From Verrucomicrobia bacterium UBA3761 (GTDB lineage Bacteria; Verrucomicrobiota; Kiritimatiellia; RFP12; UBA1067): a stretch of DNA of 23,184 bases. The stretch lies in contig DFGB01000082.1 in the NCBI GenBank assembly GCA_002371135.1, positions 853 to 24,036 of the forward strand, in the 5' to 3' direction. Each line of letters starts with the position of its first letter. Position 1 is the stretch's first letter. The translations under genes were made by a program, and so were the position numbers. The notes under the pieces were generated by a model that was given only the letters and a program-made list of their open reading frames with translations, searched no databases and was not told the origin of the DNA. Shown here piece by piece: positions 6,375 through 14,500 of this stretch.

Positions 6375-7421
6375 ATGCGGATAGTATTCATGGGATCGTC
6401 CGAGGCGTCGGCGACGTGTCTGCGCGCAGTGCTGCGCGTAAAGTCGCTCGAAGTCGTCGGAGTCGTGACCCAGCCGGACAGACCGGCCGGGCGCGGCAAG
6501 GTATTGTCCCAATGCCCGTGCAAGGCGGCGGCGCTCAGCTACGGCCTGACGGAAATCATATCGCCCGAGAACGTGAATTCCGAAGATGCGATGAGCCGCA
6601 TTCGCGCGTGGGCGCCTGATGTCGTGGCGGTGGTGGCGTTCGGCCAGTTCCTCCGGGAGCCGCTTCTCAATCTGCCGCGGTTCGGTTGCATCAACTGCCA
6701 TTTCTCGCTCCTCCCCAAATATCGCGGCGCTTCGCCGGTTGCGGCGGCCATCGAGCATGGCGACAAGTTGACCGGAGTCTCCGTGATGAAGATGGGAATC
6801 GGGATGGACGACGGGCCTGTCATGCTGCAAGGCTACCAGCCGATTTTGAAAGACCACACCAGCGGCACGTTGATGGAGGACCTGGCGATATTGGGCGGCG
6901 TGAGGCTTGCCAAGGTGCTGGCGCTTCTCGCGGCGGGCGAGGAAGTGCCCCTCCACGAACAGAACCATGCCGAGGCGACGTTCGCGCGCAAGTTGAAAAA
7001 GACCGACGCGCTCATCGACTGGTCCGAGCCTGTGATCGCCGTCGACAGGCGCGTCAGGGCCTATTCGCCGTGGCCGCTGGCGTACACCTTCCTGCCGGAG
7101 CGTTTCCGCAAGAAGGGCAATTCGGGCCGCGTGAACGTCTATGCCGCAGAAGTCGTTTCCACGAAGGACAAGGGCTGGGACGAGACGTGGCGCGAAGCGC
7201 GCCCGGGGACGATATTGAAGATCGTGCGTCCGGGTTTCGAGCGCGATCCGCGCACCGGCGAGAAAATCCGCGAGCTGCCTTCCGGCCCTGTCGTGAAGTG
7301 CGCGGACACGGCGTTGATGCTGACGCAGGTAAAGCCGGACGGCGGCCAGCTAATGTCCGGCGGCGCGTTCGTCGCGAGCCGTTCGTTCGCCATTGGCGAA
7401 GACGTCTTGGCCGATAGTTGA
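6375..7421 (+). CDS. fmt: Methionyl-tRNA formyltransferase
   Basis: This cytoplasmic enzyme formylates the methionine on initiator tRNA using 10-formyltetrahydrofolate. MRIVFMGSSEAS opens the Rossmann-like formyltransferase domain. The catalytic triad equivalents are N107 and H109 in INCHFSLLPKYRG and D145 in MDDGPVM, at nearly the same positions as in the E. coli enzyme. The C-terminal OB-like domain follows. At 348 residues it is somewhat longer than the usual 310-320, with the extra length in the C-terminal half (around YAAEVVSTKDKGWDE to RELPSGPVV). The usual partner def (peptide deformylase) is not adjacent. Instead gspG starts 31 nt downstream with its own Shine-Dalgarno, so cotranscription is likely. 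No Shine-Dalgarno precedes fmt itself. Confidence 0.95.
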   Translation: MRIVFMGSSEASATCLRAVLRVKSLEVVGVVTQPDRPAGRGKVLSQCPCKAAALSYGLTEIISPENVNSEDAMSRIRAWAPDVVAVVAFGQFLREPLLNLPRFGCINCHFSLLPKYRGASPVAAAIEHGDKLTGVSVMKMGIGMDDGPVMLQGYQPILKDHTSGTLMEDLAILGGVRLAKVLALLAAGEEVPLHEQNHAEATFARKLKKTDALIDWSEPVIAVDRRVRAYSPWPLAYTFLPERFRKKGNSGRVNVYAAEVVSTKDKGWDETWREARPGTILKIVRPGFERDPRTGEKIRELPSGPVVKCADTALMLTQVKPDGGQLMSGGAFVASRSFAIGEDVLADS

Positions 7422-7452
7422 ATTCAAAACACAAAAAGGAGATCAATCCAAC

Positions 7453-7878
7453 ATGGAAAAGAAGATCGAGAGAGTTTCGCGCGTGATGCGCAAGGGCTTT
7501 ACGCTTGTCGAATTGCTGGTCGTCGTCGCCATCCTCGGCGTCCTGGGCACGATCGCCATCCAGAACGTCATCGGCAACATCCAGAAGGCCAACGAGACTG
7601 CGGCCAAGGCGAGCTGCGACAGTCTGAAGGACGCAGTGAGCACCTATTACATGAAGAACAAGAAGATGCCCACGTCCCTCGCGCAGCTCATCGAGGGCAC
7701 CGACGACAACCCGCCAATCGTCGACGGCGGCGAGGGCGTGCTCATCGACCCGTGGGACAATGAATACAAGTTCGAGGTCCGCGGCAAGCGCTTCACGATT
7801 TCCTCCGCCGGCCCCGACGGCGAGTTCGGCACCGATGACGATATTTCGTCCGACAAGGTGAAGAAGCCCAAGCAGTAG
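7453..7878 (+). CDS. gspG: Type II secretion major pseudopilin GspG
   Basis: This is the main subunit of the T2SS pseudopilus, a short inner-membrane-anchored fibre that drives substrates through the outer-membrane secretin. The 141-residue precursor has a basic leader ending in KG, then FTLVELLVVVAILGVLG, with cleavage after G15 and the conserved Glu at mature position 5. Diagnostic GspG features follow: a YYMKNKKMPTSLAQL-like segment, LIDPWDNEYKFEVRGKRFTI, and the C-terminal SAGPDGEFGTDDDI calcium-binding loop. A good Shine-Dalgarno AAGGAGA (7436-7442) fixes the start at 7453. It is first of a G-H-I-J-K gene order, the standard T2SS arrangement. Confidence 0.95.
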   Translation: MEKKIERVSRVMRKGFTLVELLVVVAILGVLGTIAIQNVIGNIQKANETAAKASCDSLKDAVSTYYMKNKKMPTSLAQLIEGTDDNPPIVDGGEGVLIDPWDNEYKFEVRGKRFTISSAGPDGEFGTDDDISSDKVKKPKQ

Positions 7879-7881
7879 AAT

Positions 7882-7940
7882 AATTTTCGGTTTTTCGATT
7901 TCTTCGATGGTTTGAGCGAAAATCGAAAAATCGAAGAATT
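7882..7940. repeat. ATCGAAAAATCG-family hairpin between gspG and gspH
   Basis: The left arm (7882-7906, AATTTTCGGTTTTTCGATTT and on) is complementary to the right arm (about 7916-7940, ending TCGAAGAATT) with a loop of about 9 nt. It starts four bases after the gspG stop and ends seven bases before the gspH ATG. It could lower gspH levels relative to gspG by partial termination or processing. Confidence 0.75.
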
Positions 7941-7947
7941 CCCTGCA

Positions 7948-8733
7948 ATGTCCCGTCGCGAAGCGTTCACATTGATAGAGCTCCTCGTCATAATCGCGAT
8001 AATGGCGATTATGACGACGGCGAGCATCCTGTCGATCCGGGCGGGACAGGGCGCGGCGAGGATGAAGGGGGCCGCGCGGGATATATTCGCGACAATCCGC
8101 CAGGCGCGTTCGATCGCCCTCGTCACCCAGCAACCGGCGATTATTTCGTATTCGGAACGCGAGATAGACGGAGAGATATCGGCCCACATCGAGATTTCGT
8201 CTACGAAGATGGTCTCTTCGGGCGGCGCGATGGAAGTGGAGACGCTCTCCGGCGAGAAGATATGGTACGGCGGCGAGGAGGACGCGAGCGCCACTGCAGA
8301 CGGCGAAGAATCCGGCGGCGGCGAGACGATCGAGGAAATCCTTTTCGCCCCCATGGCAGACGAGACGGTCAAGGGCGTGCGGATCAAGGTGACTTTGGCG
8401 GGCGAGGAACTCGAAGGCGAGGTGCGCGAGGAAAAGAAAGCCGCCAAGATTTCCGTCTTCTCGAACGTCGACTACCTGCTCGGCCGCTACAATGAAGCGA
8501 AGAAGAAGGCCGACGAGGAGGCCAAGGCGAAGGAAGATGGGGCTGCGGCCCCGGTCGTTTCCGCAAAGAGCGACTCGATGCAAGAGAGGCGCGATGTGGT
8601 CTGGGAAGTGAACGGCAGGTGCGAGGAACACAAGGTGTGGATATACGCCGACGGCGAGTCGCCCGAGAAGGGGCTTTGCATAAGCGTGGACCGCTTCGGC
8701 GGCGCAAAGATCCTTTCCGGCGACGAGATGTAG
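7948..8733 (+). CDS. gspH: Minor pseudopilin, GspH-like
   Basis: This 261-residue precursor has a very short leader MSRREA followed by FTLIELLVIIAIMAIMTTASI. The prepilin cleavage would occur after Ala rather than the usual Gly, with Glu at mature position 5. After the N-terminal helix comes MKGAARDIFATIRQARSIALV, a typical GspH beginning. Its place between gspG and gspI supports the assignment as a minor subunit in the T2SS pseudopilus tip. It is longer than most GspH proteins. The extra length includes two low-complexity charged stretches, one rich in Glu/Gly (around residues 108-124) and one rich in Lys/Glu/Ala (around 185-207). An upstream in-frame start at 7912 lies inside the hairpin repeat and is less likely. 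Confidence 0.8.
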   Translation: MSRREAFTLIELLVIIAIMAIMTTASILSIRAGQGAARMKGAARDIFATIRQARSIALVTQQPAIISYSEREIDGEISAHIEISSTKMVSSGGAMEVETLSGEKIWYGGEEDASATADGEESGGGETIEEILFAPMADETVKGVRIKVTLAGEELEGEVREEKKAAKISVFSNVDYLLGRYNEAKKKADEEAKAKEDGAAAPVVSAKSDSMQERRDVVWEVNGRCEEHKVWIYADGESPEKGLCISVDRFGGAKILSGDEM

Positions 8734-8748
8734 GTATCGCATGAGAGA

Positions 8749-8928
8749 AATTTTCGATTTTTCGGTTTTTCGATTTTTCGATTGCGCCCATGCCTCTCGC
8801 TTTTACCGCAGAGGAGCAGAGGCGCAGAGAATTTTTCTCTCTGCGTACCCGGCGTCTCCGCGTCTCTGCGATAAAAATGGAATGCGTGGAGCAATCGAAA
8901 AATCGAAAAACAGAAAAATCGAAAAATT
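8749..8928. repeat. Nested composite palindrome (ATCG arms around a CTCTGCG hairpin)
   Basis: The outer arms 8749-8785 and 8891-8928 are complementary over 37 positions with one mismatch and one extra base. They enclose a second imperfect hairpin (about 8797-8878) whose arms begin TTTTACCGCAGAG and end CTCTGCGATAAAA. The whole 180-nt structure fills the gspH-gspI gap and overlaps the first 16 codons of gspI. Confidence 0.85.
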
Positions 8929-9388
8929 CTTTCGCGGCGGCTTCACGCTTTTGGAAGTGTTGATCGCCGCGATCATCCTCGGGCTGGGGCTCACCGGCAT
9001 TCTGGTCTCCATGTCGCAGGCCAGGAAGTCGATGCTCGCGTCGTCGTATCTCGAAACGGCGCAGGAGGTGATGGACCTTGGGGACATGGCGTATCCGCTC
9101 GAAGACGTCAAGGATCCGGAGGACGCCCTGAAGGGACTCGAAGTTTCAGAGACGAAGGCGACGGAACTCTGGGAGATGATCAATCCCGACACCCGCCTCA
9201 CATCCGCGCAGGAGGAGAAATTCCACGGCTACACATGGGAGCGCGAATGGGTGAACAAGAACGACGACGAGGAAATCGAGCGGCTTGGCGGGTTGTACGT
9301 CGTGAAAGTGACGGTGCGCTGGGGCGACAGATTCCGCAGCCACGGCGAGAGAGAAAGCTACGTGACGATATGGAGGAAGGCGCAATGA
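8882..9388 (+). CDS. gspI: Minor pseudopilin, GspI-like
   Basis: This 168-residue precursor is a tip subunit of the T2SS pseudopilus. The prepilin motif is RGG followed by FTLLEVLIAAIILGLGLTGIL, cleaved after G20, with Glu at mature position 5. The following soluble part is short and fits GspI. I place the start at ATG 8882; the in-frame ATG at 8741 would add a repeat-encoded extension. Even so, the leader (IEKSKNRKIEKF) is translated from the right arm of the palindromic repeat, and is much longer than the leaders of its neighbours (6-7 residues). No good Shine-Dalgarno is visible. The stop overlaps the gspJ start as ATGA. Confidence 0.83.
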   Translation: MRGAIEKSKNRKIEKFFRGGFTLLEVLIAAIILGLGLTGILVSMSQARKSMLASSYLETAQEVMDLGDMAYPLEDVKDPEDALKGLEVSETKATELWEMINPDTRLTSAQEEKFHGYTWEREWVNKNDDEEIERLGGLYVVKVTVRWGDRFRSHGERESYVTIWRKAQ

Positions 9389-10278
9389 GCGGCGGCAGGG
9401 CAGGTTTCACCATGATCGAAATGCTCATGGCGGTGCTGATTGTCGGCGTGATCACGACATTCAGCGTGCTGACGTTCAACGCCGTCTCGTCGGGCTGGCA
9501 GACGGCCACCGACTACATGGATACGATGCAGAGGACGGACTTTGCGCTCAACCAGCTCATCTCCGGGCTGCGCAGCATGTATTTCCCGCACGACGGCAAG
9601 AACGACGGTTCCTACGACTATGGCTTCTACTTGACCGACAACGGCGACGGCGAGGATCCCGACCGCTCCGACATCATCGAATGGTCGAAGACCGGCACGG
9701 CGATCGTCGGCAACAAGAGCGCCGTCGCCGATACCGTCCATCGCGTGCAGGTGATGGTGCTTGAAGAAGGCGACAACGATTGGGGCGAGACGATCGACGT
9801 GACGGGGCTTTACGCGCGTCAATGCCCCGACGCGGCGTTGAGGCCGAAGGACGACGAGGTCGATTACACGTTCGCGAACGACGAGATGTACCAGCCAGTC
9901 CTCATTGCAGACGGAATCGTGGGCTTCAACTGCCGCGTGTTGAAAAGCGCCGAAAACGCGACGTCCGACGCGGGCGCGCCCGAGTTCGAGGACGAATGGG
10001 AATCTTCGAATTCCGTCCCCTACAAAGTGGAGCTTACGTTTTTCGTAAAGGACAAGGAAGCAAAGAGCTACAGGACCGACACGGCGCCGCTGATGAGAAT
10101 CGTGCGCATACCGATATACGAGCAATCGCAGGACCGCGCGGCTCCGCCCGGCGACGAGGCGGCTGGCGCCGCCGCCGGCGGGAAAGGCCGCTCCGGCGGC
10201 GGACGTTCCGGCGGCTCCGGCGGCGGAGGATCTGGCGGACCTCCGCCCGGCGGCGGGGGAGGAGGTGGCGGCGCATGA
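9385..10278 (+). CDS. gspJ: Minor pseudopilin, GspJ-like, with glycine-rich tail
   Basis: This 297-residue precursor has leader MSGGRAG followed by FTMIEMLMAVLIVGVITTFSVL, cleaved after G7, with Glu at mature position 5. It is the J minor pseudopilin by gene order and by the ALNQLISGLRSMYF and RIVRIPIYE segments that bracket the soluble domain. GGAGGAAGG just upstream (from 9372) is a strong ribosome site inside gspI, and the ATG overlaps the gspI stop. The last 40 or so residues are almost entirely Gly, Ser, Arg and Pro, which is low complexity and probably disordered. The gspK start overlaps the stop as ATGA. Confidence 0.85.
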   Translation: MSGGRAGFTMIEMLMAVLIVGVITTFSVLTFNAVSSGWQTATDYMDTMQRTDFALNQLISGLRSMYFPHDGKNDGSYDYGFYLTDNGDGEDPDRSDIIEWSKTGTAIVGNKSAVADTVHRVQVMVLEEGDNDWGETIDVTGLYARQCPDAALRPKDDEVDYTFANDEMYQPVLIADGIVGFNCRVLKSAENATSDAGAPEFEDEWESSNSVPYKVELTFFVKDKEAKSYRTDTAPLMRIVRIPIYEQSQDRAAPPGDEAAGAAAGGKGRSGGGRSGGSGGGGSGGPPPGGGGGGGGA

Positions 10279-11498
10279 AATCCACTCCCGGAATGAAACG
10301 CGGCGGCGCTCTCTTGATGGCGCTGTGGACCATCGCCGTCCTTTCCGTCATGGTGCTCTCGTTCGTCTTCGAGGCGCATCAGCAGAGCGGCATCAATGTC
10401 TACGTCCGCGAGCGCAACAGAGTCAACCGCCTTGCCGAAGCGGGCAAGGCCATAGCCGAGGTCGTGCTTCTCAATTACACGCAAGTCGCCGACTGGACGG
10501 AAGACCAGGACGTCGACAAGATGCTCGAGGACGACCGCTGGGTGCGCGAGAAGCAGAATCTGAAAGCCTACGGCAAGTGCACCATCGGTCCAATCGCGCT
10601 CGACGAGGAAAACGCCGACGCGGGAATCGTCACGATAGACATCGAATCGGCCAACTCCGGTTCGGACGGCATCATCAACATCAACCAACTCTTCTCCGGC
10701 GGCGGCGACGGCAAATACATGGAGCGCTGGTGGATGATTTTCCTCTCGCACAACATCCCGGAAGAGCTTGCCACCCCGAAGGACGGCACAATCAACCTCT
10801 GGAACATCCTCATCGCTTCCTGGAACGACTGGCGCGACGAGGATGACACCGTCACCGACATCGACGGCGACGAGGCCGGCGCCGAGACGAAGTGGTACGA
10901 GGAATACGAGGAAGACAACGATATCGACGAGGAGGACCGCCGCCGCCCGCGCCAGGGCCCGATCCCCGATATCCGCGAACTCGCCTACGTCCGCGGCTGG
11001 CGCGAATACCCGCAGGTCCTCACCGGCGGCGTCATCAACCCGTGGGAGCGCGACGAGAAGGACCAAATCACCGTGCGCGGCATCGAATCGCTTTTCACCA
11101 CCGTCGGCTCGATGAAAATCAACATCAACAACTGCAACTCGATAGACGCGCTCGTGACGATTCCAGGCGTGTATGAAGACCCGGAGGACGCCGATTCGCT
11201 TTCAGAGGCGCAGGGCGTCGCCCAGGCTATTCTTGACGCCCTCAAGGAAATGCCGGACTACGAGGTCGACGAATCGCGCGACTGGTGGCCGTTCAAGGAC
11301 TGGAGCGATCTTGTCAATCGCGTAGAGGAGGACGTCGGCAGCGAGGCCAGCCAGTATTTCTCGTTTGGAACCGAAGCGAACTCCACCGTCTTCAAACTCA
11401 AAATCACCGGCGAATCCATGGGCATGAAGCACGAAGTCAACGCCGAGTGCTACGTCCGCGAATCCAATGTTCGTTACATCAAGTGGAGAGAGGATTAG
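10275..11498 (+). CDS. gspK: Minor pseudopilin GspK
   Basis: This 407-residue protein is the largest minor pseudopilin, which caps the pseudopilus tip with GspI and GspJ. The leader KRGG is followed by ALLMALWTIAVLSVMVLSFVFE. As in other GspK proteins the Glu at mature position 5 is missing. The large globular part contains a helix-hairpin-helix-like stretch (ININNCNSIDALVTIPGV) and several acidic segments, including YEEYEEDNDIDEEDRRR, that may bind metal. The ATGA overlap with gspJ shows coupling. GspL and GspM, which often follow, are absent; a secreted glycosidase gene begins 28 nt after the stop. Confidence 0.88.
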   Translation: MKSTPGMKRGGALLMALWTIAVLSVMVLSFVFEAHQQSGINVYVRERNRVNRLAEAGKAIAEVVLLNYTQVADWTEDQDVDKMLEDDRWVREKQNLKAYGKCTIGPIALDEENADAGIVTIDIESANSGSDGIININQLFSGGGDGKYMERWWMIFLSHNIPEELATPKDGTINLWNILIASWNDWRDEDDTVTDIDGDEAGAETKWYEEYEEDNDIDEEDRRRPRQGPIPDIRELAYVRGWREYPQVLTGGVINPWERDEKDQITVRGIESLFTTVGSMKININNCNSIDALVTIPGVYEDPEDADSLSEAQGVAQAILDALKEMPDYEVDESRDWWPFKDWSDLVNRVEEDVGSEASQYFSFGTEANSTVFKLKITGESMGMKHEVNAECYVRESNVRYIKWRED

Positions 11499-11508
11499 GC
11501 GCGCGCAC

Positions 11509-11526
11509 AAATCGGAAAATCGAAAA
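11509..11526 (+). repeat. Single ATCGAAAAATCG arm at the start of the GH127-GH105 gene
   Basis: AAATCGGAAAATCGAAAA runs directly into the ATG at 11527, so the start codon abuts a copy of the repeat. No opposite arm is visible within the flanking 100 nt. Confidence 0.55.
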
Positions 11527-14500
11527 ATGAAAAAGGCAGTTCTTTCAATATTCGTCCTGTCGCTTGCGGCGGTTGCATCCGGCGGCGCGAAGCCGTTTGC
11601 GCTCGACCGCGTACGCATCACGGGCGGCGTGTTCAAGGAAAAGCAGGATGTCGACAGGCAATACCTTCTCGAATATCTGGACATCGCGCGGACCGACAGG
11701 CTGCTTGCGGAGTTCCGCCGCGTCGCAGGGCTGCCGGAGAAAGCGAAGCGCTATCAAGGGCGCTGGGAGGGCGGCGGCATAAACGGACATACGCTTGGAC
11801 ATTATCTGACGGCCCTCGCGGCATGCTACGCCGCAACGGGCGACACGCGGGCGAAGGAGCGCGTCGATTACATTGTCGACGAACTCGCCGCCTGCCAGGA
11901 GGCGAACGGCGACGGCTATGTGATGACGATCCCCGAGCCCGCCGTATGGGACAAGGTGCGCACCGGCGACTTCAATGCCGGCGCGTTCGACATCTGCTCG
12001 TGGTGGGTGCCCAACTACACCATCCACAAGGTCTTTGCAGGCTTGCGCGACGCATATCGCTGGACCGGCAGCGTCAAGGCCCTTGAAGTCGAAAGAAAAC
12101 TTGGCGACTGGTATGCGGACATGATTTCCGGTCTCACGCGCGAGCAGATGGAGAAGCTCATGCGCAGCGAGTGGGGCGGCTTGAACGAGACTTTTGCAGA
12201 CCTCTATGTCGACACGGGAGACGCGAAGTTTCTCGCCATCGCCAAAGATCGGTTCGACGACCGCGCGATCTTCGACCCTCTGCGCAGGGGAGAGGACAGG
12301 CTCGACGGCAAGCACGCCAATACGCAGATGCCGAAGATCACGGGCCTTGCGACGATATGCGAGCTGACCGGTGACGAGTCCGCCCGCAAGGCCGTGGAGA
12401 CATACTGGCGCGCCGTCGCCGTCGATCGCACCCTCGCAAACGGCGGCCATTCCGACCACGAGCACTTTTATCCCATGAAGGATCAGGCGAAACATCTAGG
12501 CCCGCAGACGTTCGAGACGTGCAACATCAACAACATGCACCGCCTCTCCGCGCATTTGTTCGCCTGGCAGCCCTCGTCGAAAATCGCAGATTACGTGGAG
12601 CGTTCCCTCATCAACCAGCTTGTCGCGAACATCGGCTCCAAGCCGGGCGAGTTCGGCTACTTCATGTCGACTCGTCCGGTCGCCTGCAAGGTGTTTTCCG
12701 AGCCGGAAGGGGCGTGGTGGTGCTGCGTGGGCACCGGCATGGAGAACCCGATGCGCTATGGCGAGCAGGCGTATTTCCACGACGACGATGGCGTGTGGGT
12801 GAACCTCTACATGGCCTCGCGTCTCGATTGGCGCGAGAAGGGCGTCGTGCTCGAACAGGAGACCGATTACCCCGACGGCGACAAAATCGTTTTGCGCGTG
12901 AAAACGCCTTCGCCCGTCCGCTTCGCGCTCCGCCTCAGGAAGCCCGGTTGGTGCGTATCCCCCGTTCTGAAGCTGAATTCTTCAACGTTTCAACCCACCA
13001 ATGGATACTTCGTCATCGACCGCGAATGGCGCGACGGCGACGCGGTGGAGTTGACATTGCCGATGGAGTGGCGCACGGAAGCATTGCCGGGCGGCGGGGC
13101 GGAAAAATATGTCGCGTTCATGTACGGCCCGAAGTTGATGGTCGGCGTCAATACACCGCGCTCTGGTTTGGATGATACGGCCAAGCGTCGCTGGACGGAC
13201 CACCTGGCCGCGCCGGCGGGCGTCGATGAGACGGCGATGGTAGTCGTCGCGCCGTCCGTCGAGGCAGCCCGGCACGACATGCTCAAGCCGCATGCGCTTG
13301 AATTCATGCCTTTCCACAAGGTCTACGAAGAGCATTATACGATGTACTTCCGCCTCTTCACGCCCGAGGAGTGGAGAAGCGACGCGACGGGGTTGAAAGT
13401 CCGGGCCGAACGCGAAGCGGCGCGGCGTGCGCTGATTGCGGACCAGGTGGAATGCGGCTTTCAGCAGAGCGAAGTCAATCACGATTACGCAGGCTGCGGC
13501 GATGTCGTCGGCGAGAAGGACGGCGTCAAGTATCGCGCGGCGGCGGAGAAGGGCGCCTCGTTCTCGTACCGTCTCGCCGTCGATCCAGAGGCGGCGATGG
13601 AACTCGCCGTTTCGTATCTGGGCGCCGTTTCCTGCGACGTCTTGGTCGACGGCAAGTTCGTAGCGCGAGAGAGCATCGCGTCGGGCGGCGGGAAACCGCG
13701 CCGCCGCGTGTATCCTCTCGCCAAATCCACGACGAAGGGCAAGAGCTCCGTCGAGGTGGAGTTCCGCGCGGGAGGGTCGCGCTTGCCGCGACCGGTCGAT
13801 GGCGGCGTTTGCACCGTCGTCATGCGCAAGGCGTCCTCGCGCGCCGTGTGGTTGCTCGAAAGCGAGATGACGCGCAACCCGGTCCCGTGCGGCATCGACA
13901 AGCGCAAGAAGCCGAAGTGGGAATATACCGACGGCCTTGAGCTTCAGGCCGCCCTAATGGTCGCTTCCCGCCACCCCGAAATCCGCAAGGACGCCCTCGC
14001 ATGGTGCCGCGACTACATCGAGCGCATGGTCTCGAAGGATGGCGAGATACGCGGCTACAACCAGAGCGACTGCAAACTCGATTCCATCAACCCCGGCAAG
14101 TTCGCGTTTGACATGTACGAACTCGCCGTGCGCGATGGCGACGAACGCGAGGCCGCGCGGCTCAAGAAGGTTCTCGACACTCAATTCGCGCAGTTCGCCG
14201 TCCAGCCGCGCGTCGCCGAGGGCGGCTTCTGGCACAAGAAGGTCTATACGCGCCAGATGTGGCTGGACGGCCTCTACATGGGTTGCCCGTATTATGCGCG
14301 ATACGCGGCCAAGTTCCTCGACGGCAAGGCGAGGGATGCGGCGTTCGACGATATCTGGCTGCAGTTCGACGTAGTCGCGCGCCACACTTTCGACCCGGCG
14401 ACCGGTCTCTACCGCCACGGCTGGGACGAGGCGAAGGAGCAGGTTTGGGCCGACAAGGCAACCGGCCGGAGCGCACACGCCTGGGGCCGCGCGCTCGGCT

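Noticed and set aside
7054..8742. Minus-strand open frame of about 560 codons across fmt, gspG and gspH
   Set aside because: It crosses three real plus-strand genes and two repeats. No recognisable domain, and composition is that of a shadow frame.
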